From Lacticigenium naphthae DSM 19658 (GTDB lineage: Bacteria; Bacillota; Bacilli; Lactobacillales; Carnobacteriaceae_A), in NCBI RefSeq assembly GCF_000425865.1, contig NZ_AUEG01000001.1:248001-312000 (forward strand): DNA of 64,000 bases. Direction: 5' to 3'. Below are positions 8,228 through 16,740 of the stretch, in pieces; positions within the stretch are counted from its first letter, which is position 1; the number at the start of each line of letters is the position of its first letter. Position numbers and translations under genes: made by a program. The notes beneath the pieces are model-generated. The model was not told where the DNA came from. It was given only the letters and a program-made list of their open reading frames with translations, and ran no database searches.

Positions 8228-8961
8228 AATAACTTTCCTTCTTCTTTAGTTAATTCGATATATAAATCATCCAAAGAGGCGTTCGGCTGCTTAAATTGGG
8301 TTCGTAGTTCCTCTAAAGTTCCAGAAGCATATACTTCACCCTTATGCAGAATCACGAAAGAGTCGCAATACTTTTCAGCGGTTGCCAGCACATGGGTTGA
8401 CATTAAAACAGACGCTCCCTTTTCCTTTTCTTCTACAAGCAATTTTAACAAATCATTAATTGCAATAGGATCTAAGCCGAGGAAAGGTTCATCAATAATA
8501 AATAATTGCGGACTGACCATGAAAGCTGTTACGATCATAACTTTTTGCTTCATTCCTTTTGAAAAAAAAGAAGGAAACCATTCTAGTCTATCTTCCAACC
8601 GAAAAATCTTAAGCAATTCTATGGCCCTTGTCCAAGATTTTTCAGATAAATCATATGCCATCATTGTAATTTCGAGGTGTTCTTTTAATGTCAATTCCTC
8701 GTACAAAACTGGAGTTTCAGGTACAAAACCTATTTTTTTGCGATAATCATTGGGACTATCATCTAGTGTTATCCCATCCAGTGTGATCGATCCTTCGAAT
8801 GGAGCAAGTAAGCCGATAACGTTTTTTATTGTAGTACTTTTACCGGCGCCGTTTAAGCCGATCAACCCTACTATTTCTCTATCTTTTACGGAAAAAGATA
8901 CATTCTTTAAGACTGGGAGTTGCGTATATCCACCAGTTAAATTATTAATTTCTAAGCTCAC
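8224..8961 (-). CDS. ecsA: ABC transporter ATP-binding protein EcsA
   Basis: 245 residues with a complete ABC ATPase: Walker A GLNGAGKSTT, Q-loop FVPETPVLY, a signature FSKGMKQKV (serine variant region SKGMKQK instead of LSGGQ, usual for EcsA), Walker B LFIIDEPFLGLDP and the switch His in STHV. It powers EcsB. The start is set at GTG 8961 because AAAGGAG lies 8 bases before it; the in-frame GTG at 8970 would abut the ribosome site. Faces hit across a 160-bp divergent promoter region. Confidence 0.93.
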   Translation of the reverse strand: MSLEINNLTGGYTQLPVLKNVSFSVKDREIVGLIGLNGAGKSTTIKNVIGLLAPFEGSITLDGITLDDSPNDYRKKIGFVPETPVLYEELTLKEHLEITMMAYDLSEKSWTRAIELLKIFRLEDRLEWFPSFFSKGMKQKVMIVTAFMVSPQLFIIDEPFLGLDPIAINDLLKLLVEEKEKGASVLMSTHVLATAEKYCDSFVILHKGEVYASGTLEELRTQFKQPNASLDDLYIELTKEEGKLL

Positions 8962-9059
8962 ATCATTCACTCCTTTAATAAACCAATTTTACCATAGAAA
9001 AAAACTACTTTCCTTATTTAATCTTGCTGGTGAATTTTATACAACAAAATACCTTCTGA

Positions 9060-9088
9060 TTCACAATTCAAGTGTTTTATGCTACATT
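9060..9088 (+). promoter_or_regulatory. Promoter of hit-ytxH
   Basis: -35 TTCACA (9060-9065) and -10 TACATT (9083-9088) with a 17-bp spacer, and TGC just before the -10 (extended -10). Confidence 0.6.
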
Positions 9089-9123
9089 TTAAGTACCAAT
9101 GCTAATAGAAAAGAGGGTTCAGA

Positions 9124-9552
9124 ATGTCAAATTGCGTTTTTTGTAAGATAATAAACAATGAAATCCCTTCGAAAAAAGTTTACGAAGATGACTCAATTTT
9201 AGCTATACTTGACATTTCTCAAGTTACACCAGGTCACACACTGATTATACCAAAAAAACACGTTCCGAATATTTATGAATATACTCCAGAATTTGCAGCT
9301 GAGATATTTTCAAGACTGCCAGCGGTAGCAAAGGCTGTAGGTTCTTTTGATCCTTCTGTTAAAGGGCTTAATATTCTAATTAATAATGGAGAGCTTGCGT
9401 CACAGACGGTATTTCATAGTCATATTCATTTACTCCCACGATATACAGAGGATGATGATTTTGGTTTGAAATGGGCTGACAATTCTTCCCAATATGATGA
9501 AGAAAAATTAAAAACAATTCAACAATCTATCAAAGATAATGTGGAGGGATAA
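9124..9552 (+). CDS. hit: HIT-family nucleotide hydrolase/binding protein
   Basis: 142 residues of the Hint subgroup of HIT proteins. The N-terminal zinc-type CVFCKIINNEIPSKKVYED and the histidine triad HSHIHLLPR (HxHxHxx) are intact. Family members hydrolyse nucleoside phosphoramidates and adenylated compounds in the cytoplasm. It sits next to ecsAB, as in most Bacilli, but is divergent from it. Ribosome site GAGGG lies 6 bases before the ATG. Two bases separate its stop from the next gene, so the pair is an operon. Confidence 0.95.
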   Translation: MSNCVFCKIINNEIPSKKVYEDDSILAILDISQVTPGHTLIIPKKHVPNIYEYTPEFAAEIFSRLPAVAKAVGSFDPSVKGLNILINNGELASQTVFHSHIHLLPRYTEDDDFGLKWADNSSQYDEEKLKTIQQSIKDNVEG

Positions 9553-9554
9553 AT

Positions 9555-9923
9555 ATGTCGAAATTCGGATTTGGAAAAGGTTTGTTAACAGGAGTGATTG
9601 CTGGCGGAATATACGGTTTAGTAAAGACCCCTCGTACAGGCAAAGAAAATCAAGAAATCGCTAAGGAATATATTGATGATGCAGCTTATCATTTTGATGA
9701 TGTAACTTTAAAAGTTAAAAATTTGAAAAATTCCATTCAAAGATTAGTGGACGAAGGAAAAACAATTAACGAATCTGTAGTTCCTGCAGTCGAAAAAACA
9801 GTGAAAGAATTTCAATACGATATGGAACCTCGAGTTAGAAGGATTCAAGAAAAAATGGATAAAATAAATGATGATGTTGAACAATTAAATCAAGCTTTTC
9901 CTGATAACAATGTAAATCAATAG
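9555..9923 (+). CDS. YtxH-domain protein (YhaH-like)
   Basis: 122 residues. A short glycine-rich hydrophobic N-terminus (FGKGLLTGVIAGGIYGLV) is followed by KTPRTGKEN, the typical start of YtxH-type proteins, and then by a long amphipathic, probably coiled-coil helix rich in K, E and D (about residues 40-120). It is likely membrane-associated. B. subtilis has the similar yhaH at this position beside hit. The molecular role is unknown; members are often stress-induced. Ribosome site GGAGGG overlaps the hit stop. Confidence 0.8.
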   Translation: MSKFGFGKGLLTGVIAGGIYGLVKTPRTGKENQEIAKEYIDDAAYHFDDVTLKVKNLKNSIQRLVDEGKTINESVVPAVEKTVKEFQYDMEPRVRRIQEKMDKINDDVEQLNQAFPDNNVNQ

Positions 9924-9938
9924 CTATGAAAGTTGGTC

Positions 9939-9971
9939 AAGAGTTGAAAATTCATTTTTCAACTCTTTTTA
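9939..9971 (+). terminator. Terminator after ytxH
   Basis: AAGAGTTGAAAA pairs with TTTTCAACTCTT around a short loop, followed by T residues. Confidence 0.85.
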
Positions 9972-10037
9972 ATTTTGAATTATTTATGAAGAATCTAAAC
10001 AAAAACTGTGTAGATTCCAATTAGTACTTCAAATTCA

Positions 10038-10066
10038 TTTATTCTCTACTCTTTCTATGCTATATT
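10038..10066 (+). promoter_or_regulatory. Promoter of prsA
   Basis: -10 TATATT (10061-10066) preceded by TGC (extended -10) and a weak -35 TTTATT (10038-10043) at 17-bp spacing. Confidence 0.55.
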
Positions 10067-10124
10067 AATTAGGAGTCGAAGAGATTCAACAAAACTAATA
10101 GAATTTAGGATGTGTAATTTAGAA

Positions 10125-11078
10125 ATGAAAAAATATATTTTAAGTGCAATTTTATTATCGGGATTGACTTTAGCTGGATGTTCTGGTGAAGATGTTGCTT
10201 CGTCAACTGCCGGAAAAATCAATCAAGACGACTTTTATGAAGAAATGAAAGAGAACTACGGTTCTGCAGTTTTACAACAAATGCTTTTAGAAGATGTTCT
10301 TAACGAAAAGTATGGTGATGTTGTTACAGATGAAAGACTCGATGAAACTTACAATCAAGAAGTCGAACGTTTTGGTGGAGAAGAAGCTTTAGAATACGCA
10401 CTCCAGAGCCAAGGAATTAGTGCTGAAGATTATAAAGCTAACATTCGTTTAAACCTTCTAGTTGAAGAAGCAGTCAAAGAGAATGCTGACTTTAGCAAGG
10501 AAGAAATTCAAGCTGCCTATGATGAGTATCAGCCTACCGTAACGGCTGCTCATATTCTTGTTGAAGAAGAAGAAAAAGCAGTCGATTTGATTTCTCAAAT
10601 AAATGAGGGTGCAGACTTTGCTGAATTAGCAAAAGAACACTCTACTGATACTGGTTCTGCTGAACAAGGTGGAGAACTAACATTTGGACCGGGTGAAATG
10701 GTTCCAGAATTTGAAACTGCAGCTTATAGTTTAGATGAAGGTGAAGTTGCTCAAGAACCCGTTAAATCAGAATATGGTTACCATATAGTCAAGACTATTG
10801 AAAAAAGTGAAAAAGGCTCTTTAGAAGATGAAAGTGAAAATATTGAGTCTCTCCTATTAGAAGAAAAATTAGCAGATGATGCGTATGTACAATCAGTACT
10901 CTCTAAGATAGTTCAAGATGCAAACATTCAAATTATGGATGATGATCTTTCAGATGCAATGCAAGCGTTCATGCCAGCTCCTGAAGTAGAAGAAACTGAA
11001 GGTATGGAAGATTCTGCTCAAGAAGCTCCTGAAGACTCTGAGACAACTGATACCGCTGATGGTGAAGATAGCGAATAA
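10125..11078 (+). CDS. prsA: Foldase lipoprotein PrsA (parvulin-type prolyl isomerase)
   Basis: 317 residues. A lipoprotein signal peptide ends in LAGC with the lipidated Cys at residue 19, so the protein is anchored outside the membrane. An N-terminal chaperone part is followed by a PpiC/parvulin domain at about residues 130-235 (TAAHILVEEEEKA, QGGELTFGPGEMVPEFE, SEYGYHIVKTIE). PrsA assists folding of secreted proteins after Sec export. The C-terminal 45 residues are acidic and low-complexity (many E, D, T). ATG 10125 is chosen because the in-frame ATG at 10110 abuts the AGG site and would lengthen the signal peptide with polar residues. Neighbour of yhaM as in B. subtilis. Confidence 0.94.
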   Translation: MKKYILSAILLSGLTLAGCSGEDVASSTAGKINQDDFYEEMKENYGSAVLQQMLLEDVLNEKYGDVVTDERLDETYNQEVERFGGEEALEYALQSQGISAEDYKANIRLNLLVEEAVKENADFSKEEIQAAYDEYQPTVTAAHILVEEEEKAVDLISQINEGADFAELAKEHSTDTGSAEQGGELTFGPGEMVPEFETAAYSLDEGEVAQEPVKSEYGYHIVKTIEKSEKGSLEDESENIESLLLEEKLADDAYVQSVLSKIVQDANIQIMDDDLSDAMQAFMPAPEVEETEGMEDSAQEAPEDSETTDTADGEDSE

Positions 11079-11092
11079 CTTAATTACAACGT

Positions 11093-11128
11093 AAAAGAGG
11101 TCGAGACATTGTCTCGACCTCTTTTTTT
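11093..11128. terminator. Bidirectional terminator between prsA and yhaM
   Basis: AAAAGAGGTCGAGAC pairs perfectly with GTCTCGACCTCTTTT around a 3-base loop; T runs follow on both strands. Confidence 0.93.
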
Positions 11129-11163
11129 GTTACACATTTAAACTTTTTCAATTAAAAATTTTT

Positions 11164-12111
11164 TTATTCTTTTATGTTTGGATTATAGAAAGAGCGATTA
11201 TCTAGCCCAAATATTCTTTCGGTAAAAGTCCCGGGTTGAGTTTTATCCAGCGTATCATTCAGCATTGCAATAGAGGCATCTAGATTGTCTATAAAATACA
11301 AAACCTCAGCTTCTCTCAATTTAGGACGAGTAGGAGAACCATATTCAAGATGTCCATGGTGAGACAAGACCATATGTTTCAATAAAATAATATCTTCTAA
11401 TGATTGATCGATTTTCAGTGCTTCACATGCTTGAGAAATTTCTTCATCTACTAGGACTATGTGTCCGATCATGTTTCCTTCTAAAGTATATTCAGTTGTA
11501 GCCGGATCAGTTAATTCAATTACTTTCCCTAAATCATGGAGCAGTAACCCCGAAAATAGCAATGGTTTGTTTAAATTGTATTGCTCAGATAAGAACCTTG
11601 CAATCTTCAACATTGACACTGTATGAAAGGCTAAGCCTCCACTAAACGCATGGTGAATTTTTTTTGCTGCTGGCATTTGAAAGAAAGCTTTTTTATGTTT
11701 ATTCAAAATATAGCGGACAATCCGGTTCATATTGGCATTTGTAATTTCAAAAATAGCTTCATTGACTAACTCTGCCATTTCTTCAGTCTTCATGGGAGCT
11801 CTTTCTATATATAATTCAGGTGCTTTGGGCTCACCATTCTCGGCTAAACGCATTGAAAATATTTTCAGTTGGGGGTGACCTTGGTATAATTCCCTTTTAC
11901 CATTAATTTTAACGACTTCCCCTGCCAAATAGGTTGTTATATCCTCTTCAGATGCATCCCAATATTTTGCATCCATTTGCCCACTTGTGTCTTGAAAAGT
12001 AAATGCAATAAATTTTTTCCCGTTTTTCGCTACTCGTTCATCTGCATTCTTAACTAACAAAAAAATGTCCACTGTGTCATCATTTTGATGTTCATATAAT
12101 TTTTTATTCAT
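11164..12111 (-). CDS. yhaM: 3'-5' exoribonuclease YhaM
   Basis: 315 residues. An N-terminal OB-fold nucleic-acid-binding domain (about 10-90: VDIFLLVKNADERVAKNGKKFIAF and KYWDAS) is followed by an HD hydrolase domain with FHTVSMLKIA and LLHDLGK. YhaM trims RNA 3' ends, and in B. subtilis also acts on DNA, with a metal. It is the last gene of a yhaO-yhaN-yhaM operon; the gap to yhaN is 32 bp. Ribosome site GGGAGG precedes the ATG. Confidence 0.95.
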   Translation of the reverse strand: MNKKLYEHQNDDTVDIFLLVKNADERVAKNGKKFIAFTFQDTSGQMDAKYWDASEEDITTYLAGEVVKINGKRELYQGHPQLKIFSMRLAENGEPKAPELYIERAPMKTEEMAELVNEAIFEITNANMNRIVRYILNKHKKAFFQMPAAKKIHHAFSGGLAFHTVSMLKIARFLSEQYNLNKPLLFSGLLLHDLGKVIELTDPATTEYTLEGNMIGHIVLVDEEISQACEALKIDQSLEDIILLKHMVLSHHGHLEYGSPTRPKLREAEVLYFIDNLDASIAMLNDTLDKTQPGTFTERIFGLDNRSFYNPNIKE

Positions 12112-12143
12112 TATTGGCTCCTCCCGGTATCTTTATTTTTTCA

Positions 12144-14966
12144 TTATAACATGGTTATTTGGGCAGAAGATAGACGTTCTTCGTATGGACGATTAAAAGT
12201 AAAGAAGAGTATTTGATGGGTCACACTAAATTCCTGCAACAAATCCCACATTCTATCATTACGTTCAGAATCAAAATTGACGAACCCTTCATCAATTAAG
12301 ATGGGTAACATCATTTTATCTTCGATATTTTTGATAAATGCTAAACGCAAAGAAATATAGAGTTGTTCAGCGGTCCCTCTTGATAACTCATTTGCTCCAA
12401 AAAATTGCCCCTCCTTATTCAACACGTTCACTCTATCTTCTTCAATATGAACACTTCTATATTTATTCATAGTTAAATACGAAAAATAAATGGATGCGTC
12501 CTCAATCGTTTGAGGTGTTCTATCTTTTTTAGCGAAGCTTAAAGTTTTCTCAATCAGCGCAGCAGCTAGTTTTCGTTTCACCCAAGCATCGACCAGTTCT
12601 TGTATTTCAGCTTGTTCACTAGCTAAGTCTTGCATGAGTGCGGTTAGGGTCCCATCTTTCTCTAATTGGTCAATTTCAACTTTTTTTCTTGCATTATCAT
12701 TTCTAAGTTCTACAACTTCTTCAACTGAACTTCTGATTTTTTCATTTAATTGTTTGATATTCTCTTCTAATTGTTCACTCGTTTGATAATTAGAATGTTG
12801 TTTAATTAGATCCACGGTTTCATCAATATGCTTTACCTGTTCTTGTATCATTGCCATTCTATCTTTTTTCCGTTGATAGTCTTCTATGCTCTTATATTTC
12901 AACTTCATTTCTTCTTCGTTACTCACTTCATATTTTTTTAAAAACATCATTTTTTCATTTAGCAGATGTCGTTGAGTTTTAACTAGACGATTCAAATCGT
13001 ATTTTATCGAATCGATTTTTGCAATATTCTCTTTTTTTTGATTTTTTTCATTTTTAGCTTTTTCAATCAGTTGTTGGATATCTTTAAAAATCAGACTATA
13101 TTCTTCAGATAAATTGACAAACTCTTCAAATACCTGCATTTCTCTGACCCATTCATCTAACCTGTTTTTGACTTTCTCTATTTCTGCTTCTAGATTATTC
13201 AACTCTGTTGCATACTGATTTATCTTTTCAAATAGAGTCCCTTCAAGTAGATCAATCGGCCTGAATGAATTGGGTATTTGTTTTTTTTCTAAAAATATAT
13301 TCCACTTTTTTAAAATTGTTTCTTTATCCGTTAAGTTTTTTTCCAAACTGGCATTTAAACTAAGAATCTCTCTTTCTACATTATCCAGTTCAGCTAACTT
13401 TTCTTGCCAATTCTTTCGCCATTCTTTTTGATGAATAAATTCTTCATAGGTCCAATCAGTTTCCTTTTGTTTGTTTTTAATGAATTTCCTATCTTTATAG
13501 TGTTTAAATGAAATTCCAGCTAGAGCGATCAATGAAACTAACGCAGTCGCTTTGTTATTAGAAAAAATCAGTAATAATATCATCAGCATAGATAATCCTA
13601 TTATGGCAACCCAAAAGGTCATAGGTGCATACATTTTTACAGATCTTCCTGTATTTTTATTCTGATCGTTTTCATAGTAAAATTCAGCTTTATTATATTT
13701 TTCTGGGGGATGTAACTTCATTTCTAGTTCATCAATTTCTTTTAATAATTGTTCCTTTTTATATTCACTATGATTTTGTTCTTTTATATATTTTTCTCTT
13801 AATGACTTCAGATTTTGTATCTCCTGATTCTTTCTTTCAATAAGCTCCATTTCATCTTCAGCAAAAACAATTGGCAACTGAATAGTTAAAGGAAATCCAT
13901 GTTTCAATTGTTCATGATACAAACTACTTTTGGCTTTTTCATTTTCTTTCATCAGATGTTGATAGTCACTAATTTTTTCTCGGATAAAATCAGAGTTTTC
14001 AAGCATCGATTTTATGTCATCGTTGTTCTTTTGATAAAATCTTAACTCTTTTGAAATGCTAAATACTTGCTGGTATTCTTCCAGTTTAGTTTGTGATTCA
14101 TTTAAAGATTTTTGTATAGTTGCTAACTCTTTATTGTAATGTTGCAGCTGATAAAGACCATCTTTAGGTAAGAAGGTAACAGATGTTTTCTCTACCTCAT
14201 ACCTCAATTTTTCCAGTTCATTTAATTGGTTCCAGTATTTTTTTATTTCATCTTTTTGTTTTTTTTCATTTTTAAATTCTTCTATTGTTAGTTCAATGCT
14301 ACTCAGTTTTTCTTCGTTAATATTGAGATCTTTTTTTAACGTATTGTATGTTTTAAATGATTCTTTGGCTCTATTGACATTCGTTTGTTTTTTCTTTAAA
14401 ACCATTAATTTTTTATTGATTTCGGGGACTCTTCCAGTTGGTTTAAATAATTTTGTAGCATCTTTATTTAACTTGTCAGCTTCTTCTAAATATCTTTCGG
14501 TACCCAATGTTCCTGCACTTAAAAAATACCTTTCCAATTTAGCACGATTGAATTTGTGAACATTTCTAAGTCCCTCTAAGTCTAATGAAAAAATACTATT
14601 ATACCAATCTTTATTCATACCATAAAGTATTTCACTCAGTTTGTCATCTGACCCTACAGACCCATCAGAAAAAAGCACACTCACTTCTCCACTGCCTTTT
14701 CCCTTTATCCTCTCTATTTCAACCAATCCGTATCTTTGATCTTCAATAATTATTTTCCCACCATATTGACTGCCTATTTTCGGTTCATAACGTAATTCTG
14801 AACTGATTTTACTTGGAAATCCAAATAAGATGCTATGGATAAAGGAAAGTAAAGTAGATTTTCCAGCTTCATTTTCTCCATAAATTATATGAAGATTATC
14901 TGAAAAATCAAACTGAGCATCCACCCATTTCCCATATCCATAAATGAATAGTTTTTTAACTTTCAT
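12144..14966 (-). CDS. yhaN: YhaN-type AAA ATPase, Rad50/SbcC-like
   Basis: 940 residues. Walker A is YGENEAGKSTLLSF near residue 33. Two long coiled-coil arms (about 160-440 and 500-800) flank a hydrophobic stretch at about 445-490 (MTFWVAIIGLSML..., then ATALVSLIALAGI), which resembles two membrane-like helices in the place of a hook. The C-terminal lobe has ELSRGTAEQLYISLRLAF (ABC signature) and LPILIDEGFVNFD (Walker B). It most likely forms a Mre11/Rad50-like complex with YhaO for DNA end processing. The start is ATG 14966 (AAAGGAG 9 bases upstream), overlapping yhaO by 11 bp. The inserted hydrophobic pair is unlike classic SbcC. Confidence 0.9.
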   Translation of the reverse strand: MKVKKLFIYGYGKWVDAQFDFSDNLHIIYGENEAGKSTLLSFIHSILFGFPSKISSELRYEPKIGSQYGGKIIIEDQRYGLVEIERIKGKGSGEVSVLFSDGSVGSDDKLSEILYGMNKDWYNSIFSLDLEGLRNVHKFNRAKLERYFLSAGTLGTERYLEEADKLNKDATKLFKPTGRVPEINKKLMVLKKKQTNVNRAKESFKTYNTLKKDLNINEEKLSSIELTIEEFKNEKKQKDEIKKYWNQLNELEKLRYEVEKTSVTFLPKDGLYQLQHYNKELATIQKSLNESQTKLEEYQQVFSISKELRFYQKNNDDIKSMLENSDFIREKISDYQHLMKENEKAKSSLYHEQLKHGFPLTIQLPIVFAEDEMELIERKNQEIQNLKSLREKYIKEQNHSEYKKEQLLKEIDELEMKLHPPEKYNKAEFYYENDQNKNTGRSVKMYAPMTFWVAIIGLSMLMILLLIFSNNKATALVSLIALAGISFKHYKDRKFIKNKQKETDWTYEEFIHQKEWRKNWQEKLAELDNVEREILSLNASLEKNLTDKETILKKWNIFLEKKQIPNSFRPIDLLEGTLFEKINQYATELNNLEAEIEKVKNRLDEWVREMQVFEEFVNLSEEYSLIFKDIQQLIEKAKNEKNQKKENIAKIDSIKYDLNRLVKTQRHLLNEKMMFLKKYEVSNEEEMKLKYKSIEDYQRKKDRMAMIQEQVKHIDETVDLIKQHSNYQTSEQLEENIKQLNEKIRSSVEEVVELRNDNARKKVEIDQLEKDGTLTALMQDLASEQAEIQELVDAWVKRKLAAALIEKTLSFAKKDRTPQTIEDASIYFSYLTMNKYRSVHIEEDRVNVLNKEGQFFGANELSRGTAEQLYISLRLAFIKNIEDKMMLPILIDEGFVNFDSERNDRMWDLLQEFSVTHQILFFTFNRPYEERLSSAQITML

Positions 14967-16197
14967 TCTCACTATCTCCTTTAGTTCCTATCAAATGAGT
15001 CAACTCTTCTATTGACTCGTTTACAATTTTCTTTCGATAATCTTCATCTCTTGGTTGGAGAAAAGAAAACTCAGCATTGTTTTTAAATAAATCATTCGTG
15101 ATTCTATTAAATTCTTCTTCGGATAGTAAACTTTCTATAGCTTTTTCCCATTCTTCTGGGAACATCTTTTTCAGAGCAAGTTCCTTAAAATCACCTGTTA
15201 AGTGTACATTACATTTATATACCCATACAAAATTTCTCCCTATTTTATTCAACTGTAAAATATCCAAGAAATCATCCGATACCAATTTATTGTACAAATC
15301 ATTGGAAATATTTTTGACATTGAGCTTCAAACGAACAAAATAGTTTTTTTCTGTCATTTTCATTTTCTTTAACTGAGTGAGTATTTCTTGAATGATTGTA
15401 TTTAATGAATTTAATTCAGTACAATTTATATCTAGTGTTTGCCAAATGATTTGGCTTGCTTCTTGAAAAACGATCTCATTTCCCCAATCAGCCAATTTAA
15501 CTGAAAGAAAACCCTTCGTTCCTTCTTCATTTTTATGTCTACCTTGAATATTCCCAGAGTAATAAACCGGAGGATGCGAGGAAAGTTGCTGTCTTTTATG
15601 GATGTGTCCCAAAGCCCAGTAATCGTATCCTTTATCTTTTAAGTCTCGGATTGTAAAAGGAGCATATTTTGCATGTTTTGCAGCATTACCTTCATTATAT
15701 CCATGTAGTAAGCCAATTTGCCATGCATCCTCATTTTTTTTAGTGGGATAACCATCTGTTTTATTTTCTTCGATCCATCTAGAATTATAGCTGAATCCCG
15801 TTAAATTGACTTTCTCATTTTTATCAGTCACCAACTGAACAGTTTCCGGTTGGATACCAAAAACATAGACATTGTCCGGCATATCCATTGTTAAATTCAA
15901 ATCACTAATGAAGTCGTGATTTCCATGGACTATGTATACTGGTATTGCTGATTCATTTAACCGTTCCAATTCTTTTTTTAAAAATGCCTGTGCTTTTATA
16001 CTCCTATCTTCCGAATCATAAATATCCCCTACCAATAACATAAAATCTATTTTTTCTATAATAGCATTTGAAACTATCTGATGAAATGCATCGAAAGTAG
16101 AGTTTCTTACTTCTTTCCATAAATTTTCTGGTAGATACCTTAGTCCTTTAAACGGACTATCTAAATGTAAATCAGCCACATGGAAAAAATGAATCAT
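14956..16197 (-). CDS. yhaO: YhaO-type DNA exonuclease, Mre11/SbcD-like metallophosphoesterase
   Basis: 413 residues. Metal-binding motifs of calcineurin-like nucleases are in order: HVADLHLDSPF, LLVGDIYDSED, VHGNHDF, GLLHGY and ALGHIHKRQ. The C-terminal 170 residues form the partner-binding part. It is the nuclease subunit expected to work with YhaN. ATG 16197 is chosen: GAAGGA lies about 10 bases upstream, whereas the GTG at 16206 overlaps that site. First gene of the operon with yhaN and yhaM, which pairs DNA and RNA exonucleases in one transcript. Confidence 0.93.
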   Translation of the reverse strand: MIHFFHVADLHLDSPFKGLRYLPENLWKEVRNSTFDAFHQIVSNAIIEKIDFMLLVGDIYDSEDRSIKAQAFLKKELERLNESAIPVYIVHGNHDFISDLNLTMDMPDNVYVFGIQPETVQLVTDKNEKVNLTGFSYNSRWIEENKTDGYPTKKNEDAWQIGLLHGYNEGNAAKHAKYAPFTIRDLKDKGYDYWALGHIHKRQQLSSHPPVYYSGNIQGRHKNEEGTKGFLSVKLADWGNEIVFQEASQIIWQTLDINCTELNSLNTIIQEILTQLKKMKMTEKNYFVRLKLNVKNISNDLYNKLVSDDFLDILQLNKIGRNFVWVYKCNVHLTGDFKELALKKMFPEEWEKAIESLLSEEEFNRITNDLFKNNAEFSFLQPRDEDYRKKIVNESIEELTHLIGTKGDSENES

Positions 16198-16263
16198 TTG
16201 AATCACTTCCTTCAGTTAAAGTATTCTAAAAAAAAGGGGGGGACATATGTTCTTTTTCGTTTC

Positions 16264-16294
16264 AAAAAAAGCTCGCTGCTCAACAGCGAGCTTT
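16264..16294 (-). terminator. Terminator after yheA
   Basis: GCTCGCTG and CAGCGAGC pair around a short loop, followed on the minus strand by seven T. Confidence 0.92.
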
Positions 16295-16307
16295 CAACAT
16301 TCACTTT

Positions 16308-16652
16308 TTATGCTTGGTATAATTCACGAACAGGTTTAAGAATAACTTGATTTACATCATCGATCATTTGGCCTACCTGTTTTTCTGCTTCAAGCAAGTC
16401 ATTGATCACTTCGTTATTTCCTATTTTGCCTGATAATTCTTGTGCTTTTTGAACTTCTGGTTCAGAAATTTCTTGACCTGACATTTGTTTTTGTTGTAAA
16501 TTTTGTTGAACCTCACGAAATTCTTGGAAAAGAGGATTTGCTTCTTCGTCAGCTTGAACTTTTGCGAAAGCTTTTTTCAAATTAAGATATACATCTGTCT
16601 CTCTTAATTCTTTTTCTAATTGGTTTGCTGTATCATAAACATTTACAGTCAT
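16308..16652 (-). CDS. yheA: YlbF/YmcA-family protein YheA (UPF0342)
   Basis: 114 residues, all alpha-helical in character, rich in Q, E and K, matching the YlbF/YmcA superfamily (TANQLEKELRETDVYLNLKKAF, EANPLFQEFREVQ, VQKAQELSGKIGNNEVI). The YlbF and YmcA relatives act in a complex affecting RNase Y activity in B. subtilis; YheA itself has no firmly known role. ATG 16652 has AAGGG about 9 bases upstream; the ATG at 16661 abuts it. Monocistronic: own promoter upstream and own terminator. Confidence 0.88.
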   Translation of the reverse strand: MTVNVYDTANQLEKELRETDVYLNLKKAFAKVQADEEANPLFQEFREVQQNLQQKQMSGQEISEPEVQKAQELSGKIGNNEVINDLLEAEKQVGQMIDDVNQVILKPVRELYQA

Positions 16653-16692
16653 ATTTCCCATCCCTTCAATTCATTGATTTCTTACTTTACTA

Positions 16693-16721
16693 ATTGTAAC
16701 ATTAATTAGAATAGCTTCCAA
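16693..16721 (-). promoter_or_regulatory. Promoter of yheA
   Basis: -35 TTGGAA (16716-16721), 17-bp spacer, -10 TACAAT (16693-16698) preceded by TGT. Confidence 0.75.
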
Positions 16722-16740
16722 CCGCCAATTTCTGGCTTTA

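Noticed and set aside
8141-8746. Plus-strand frame of 201 codons
   Set aside because: Lies antisense to the ecsB/ecsA junction, shows no family motifs and has no ribosome site.
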